64,000 nt of DNA from Scleromatobacter sp038208735. Its GTDB lineage: Bacteria; Pseudomonadota; Gammaproteobacteria; Burkholderiales; Burkholderiaceae_C. Within the stretch, counting starts at the first letter, position 1. Each line of letters starts with the position of its first letter. Below are positions 63,098 to 64,000 of the stretch, piece after piece. A program made the position numbers and the translations under genes. A model generated the notes under the pieces. It had not been told where the DNA came from. It ran no database searches and saw only the letters and a list, made by a program, of their open reading frames with translations. The DNA lies in contig JBBQYL010000002.1 of NCBI GenBank assembly GCA_038208735.1, positions 1 through 64,000 of the forward strand, in the 5' to 3' direction.

Positions 63098-63256
63098 TTC
63101 CCGAAACTCTGCGGCTGCACAAGGCGGCCTACCCTTTGACTCGACCCCGGGCTCACGATCTGCTTTTCGAAGGTTTCGTCGGGCTTCATCGCAACAGAAG
63201 GTCGGCTGGGTCAGCTGCGCGCCGAGCTTGAAGCGAACGGCCAGCGGAGGAGCCAT

Positions 63257-64000
63257 TCATCGAACCACATCGAAAGCAACGGGCTGAGACTTTGCGAGTA
63301 GCTTGTCATGTGCCTGGTTGTCGACCAGGTACAACTGCGCGACATAGTGCCCCCCCGGCGGGGTCAGCCAAACTTCGGTATGCCCATTCTCAAATTCCAT
63401 GACGTCGCCCTTTCCGCCCTCGCGCTCGAGGACCAACCTGAAGTGGCCGCTCCCAGCATCAGGAACAGCAATGCTGGAAATGTTGAAGCCGGAGGCGTGA
63501 AACCCGATGCGAAATGGTGGATGCAGCTTTGCACCGACAGTCGGCGAAAGGATGGCAATTTCCTGCTTGATCAACTTCTTCGGATCGGCAGTCAGATCAT
63601 GTCTCGACACCGTGATGTGGAGCGGCTTGCTGTAGACGAAGTCTGGGATGTGTCGGTTGTCCGCTAGCACCAAACGCAATGTGTACTGCCCTGGTTCCAA
63701 GTTCAGAACGGTTTCCATTTGGCCTTTGCCGAAGTGGATGTACTGACTGTTGAAGGGGAGGGGCTGGTTGAAATCGAGTGGCATCTCGCGATTCACGAGC
63801 AAGTGATGGTGACCGGCTCCTTCTGCGACTCCGTTGATCGATGCGAGCCCCATCCCGGTTAGCCCGAATTTCAAAAGGAACGGCGTTGCAATGGTGGCGC
63901 CGTCAGCAAGATTCGTGAAGTACTCTTGCTTCTCCAGCCGCGGAGCTGGGGTAATCCATGTGTGGTTGTCCGATTCCGCAGACGACGCCGGCACCGTGGC
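63257..64000 (-). CDS. DUF4399 family protein, 5' end beyond the window
   Basis: The frame is open to the right edge, so the N-terminus is missing. At least 246 residues contain two DUF4399 repeats: the first with FFLLKFG-like PFLLKFGLTGMGLASINGVA, HHHLLVN and YIHFGKGQMETVL; the second with PPFRIGFHASGFNISSIAVP and HFRLVLEREGG. Members are usually exported and have a His/Gly-rich core; their role is unknown. It is convergent with the LysR gene, with about 160 bases between and no other gene seen there. Confidence 0.85.
   Translation of the reverse strand, partial: ATVPASSAESDNHTWITPAPRLEKQEYFTNLADGATIATPFLLKFGLTGMGLASINGVAEGAGHHHLLVNREMPLDFNQPLPFNSQYIHFGKGQMETVLNLEPGQYTLRLVLADNRHIPDFVYSKPLHITVSRHDLTADPKKLIKQEIAILSPTVGAKLHPPFRIGFHASGFNISSIAVPDAGSGHFRLVLEREGGKGDVMEFENGHTEVWLTPPGGHYVAQLYLVDNQAHDKLLAKSQPVAFDVVR

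Overview
The window is high-GC DNA with densely packed, often overlapping genes. Protein style and gene content suggest a betaproteobacterium, most likely Burkholderiales: an OtnK/OtnC/OtnI sugar-acid operon, an Acidithiobacillus-type SQR, Ere-family esterase/Hsp20/Lon, P-type ATPases, and BON, PRC-barrel and DUF302 proteins. This is inference from the sequence; no rRNA or tRNA gene was found to anchor it.

Region 1 (1-5.6 kb): cation handling. A CDF transporter overlaps a P2-type ATPase, followed by an AI-2E-family membrane protein carrying two opposite frameshifts and a b561-type cytochrome. Region 2 (5.8-15.5 kb): a minus-strand sulfide/thiol-linked efflux operon, transcribed adaptor, RND pump, DUF2892, thioredoxin 2, TolC-like channel, SQR, ArsR-family regulator, small His-rich protein. 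A second, plus-strand ArsR repressor is divergent from it across an AT-rich gap with a perfect inverted repeat; an OsmC protein follows.

Region 3 (15.5-51 kb): a stress/metal island with heavy decay. Intact genes include two DUF302 proteins, a Cu-type P1B ATPase, a GH94 phosphorylase-like enzyme, a P3A H+-ATPase, oleate hydratase, two three-BON proteins, a PRC-barrel protein, an L,D-transpeptidase, a molybdenum hydroxylase pair, a VIT1-type transporter, a flavoprotein disulfide-reductase homologue with both redox cysteines changed to serine, a GH144-like glycoamylase, an erythromycin-esterase family protein, Hsp20 and Lon. Between them lie remnants and chimeras: PaaI thioesterase, ArsA, DksA zinc finger, transaldolase fused to an aldehyde dehydrogenase C-terminus, SDR, PAP2 running into PPK2, a second PPK2, truncated alcohol dehydrogenase, a molybdenum hydroxylase fused to a nitroreductase, a P1B-ATPase tail and a cyclopropane-fatty-acid synthase. 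The content recalls the low-oxygen/stress loci of Burkholderia (for example the lxa locus), but in a state of deletion and fusion.

Region 4 (51-64 kb): a secreted alpha/beta hydrolase, then a single minus-strand catabolic operon of about 9.4 kb: ABC permease, periplasmic binding protein, hairpin terminator, ABC ATPase, Asp/Glu racemase-like protein, NAD-dependent epimerase/dehydrogenase, tartrate/malate-type dehydrogenase, MFS remnant, OtnK, OtnC and OtnI. A divergent LysR regulator probably controls it. The logic is uptake and oxidation of a C4 sugar acid, then isomerisation, phosphorylation and decarboxylation to dihydroxyacetone phosphate. A DUF4399 protein runs off the right edge.
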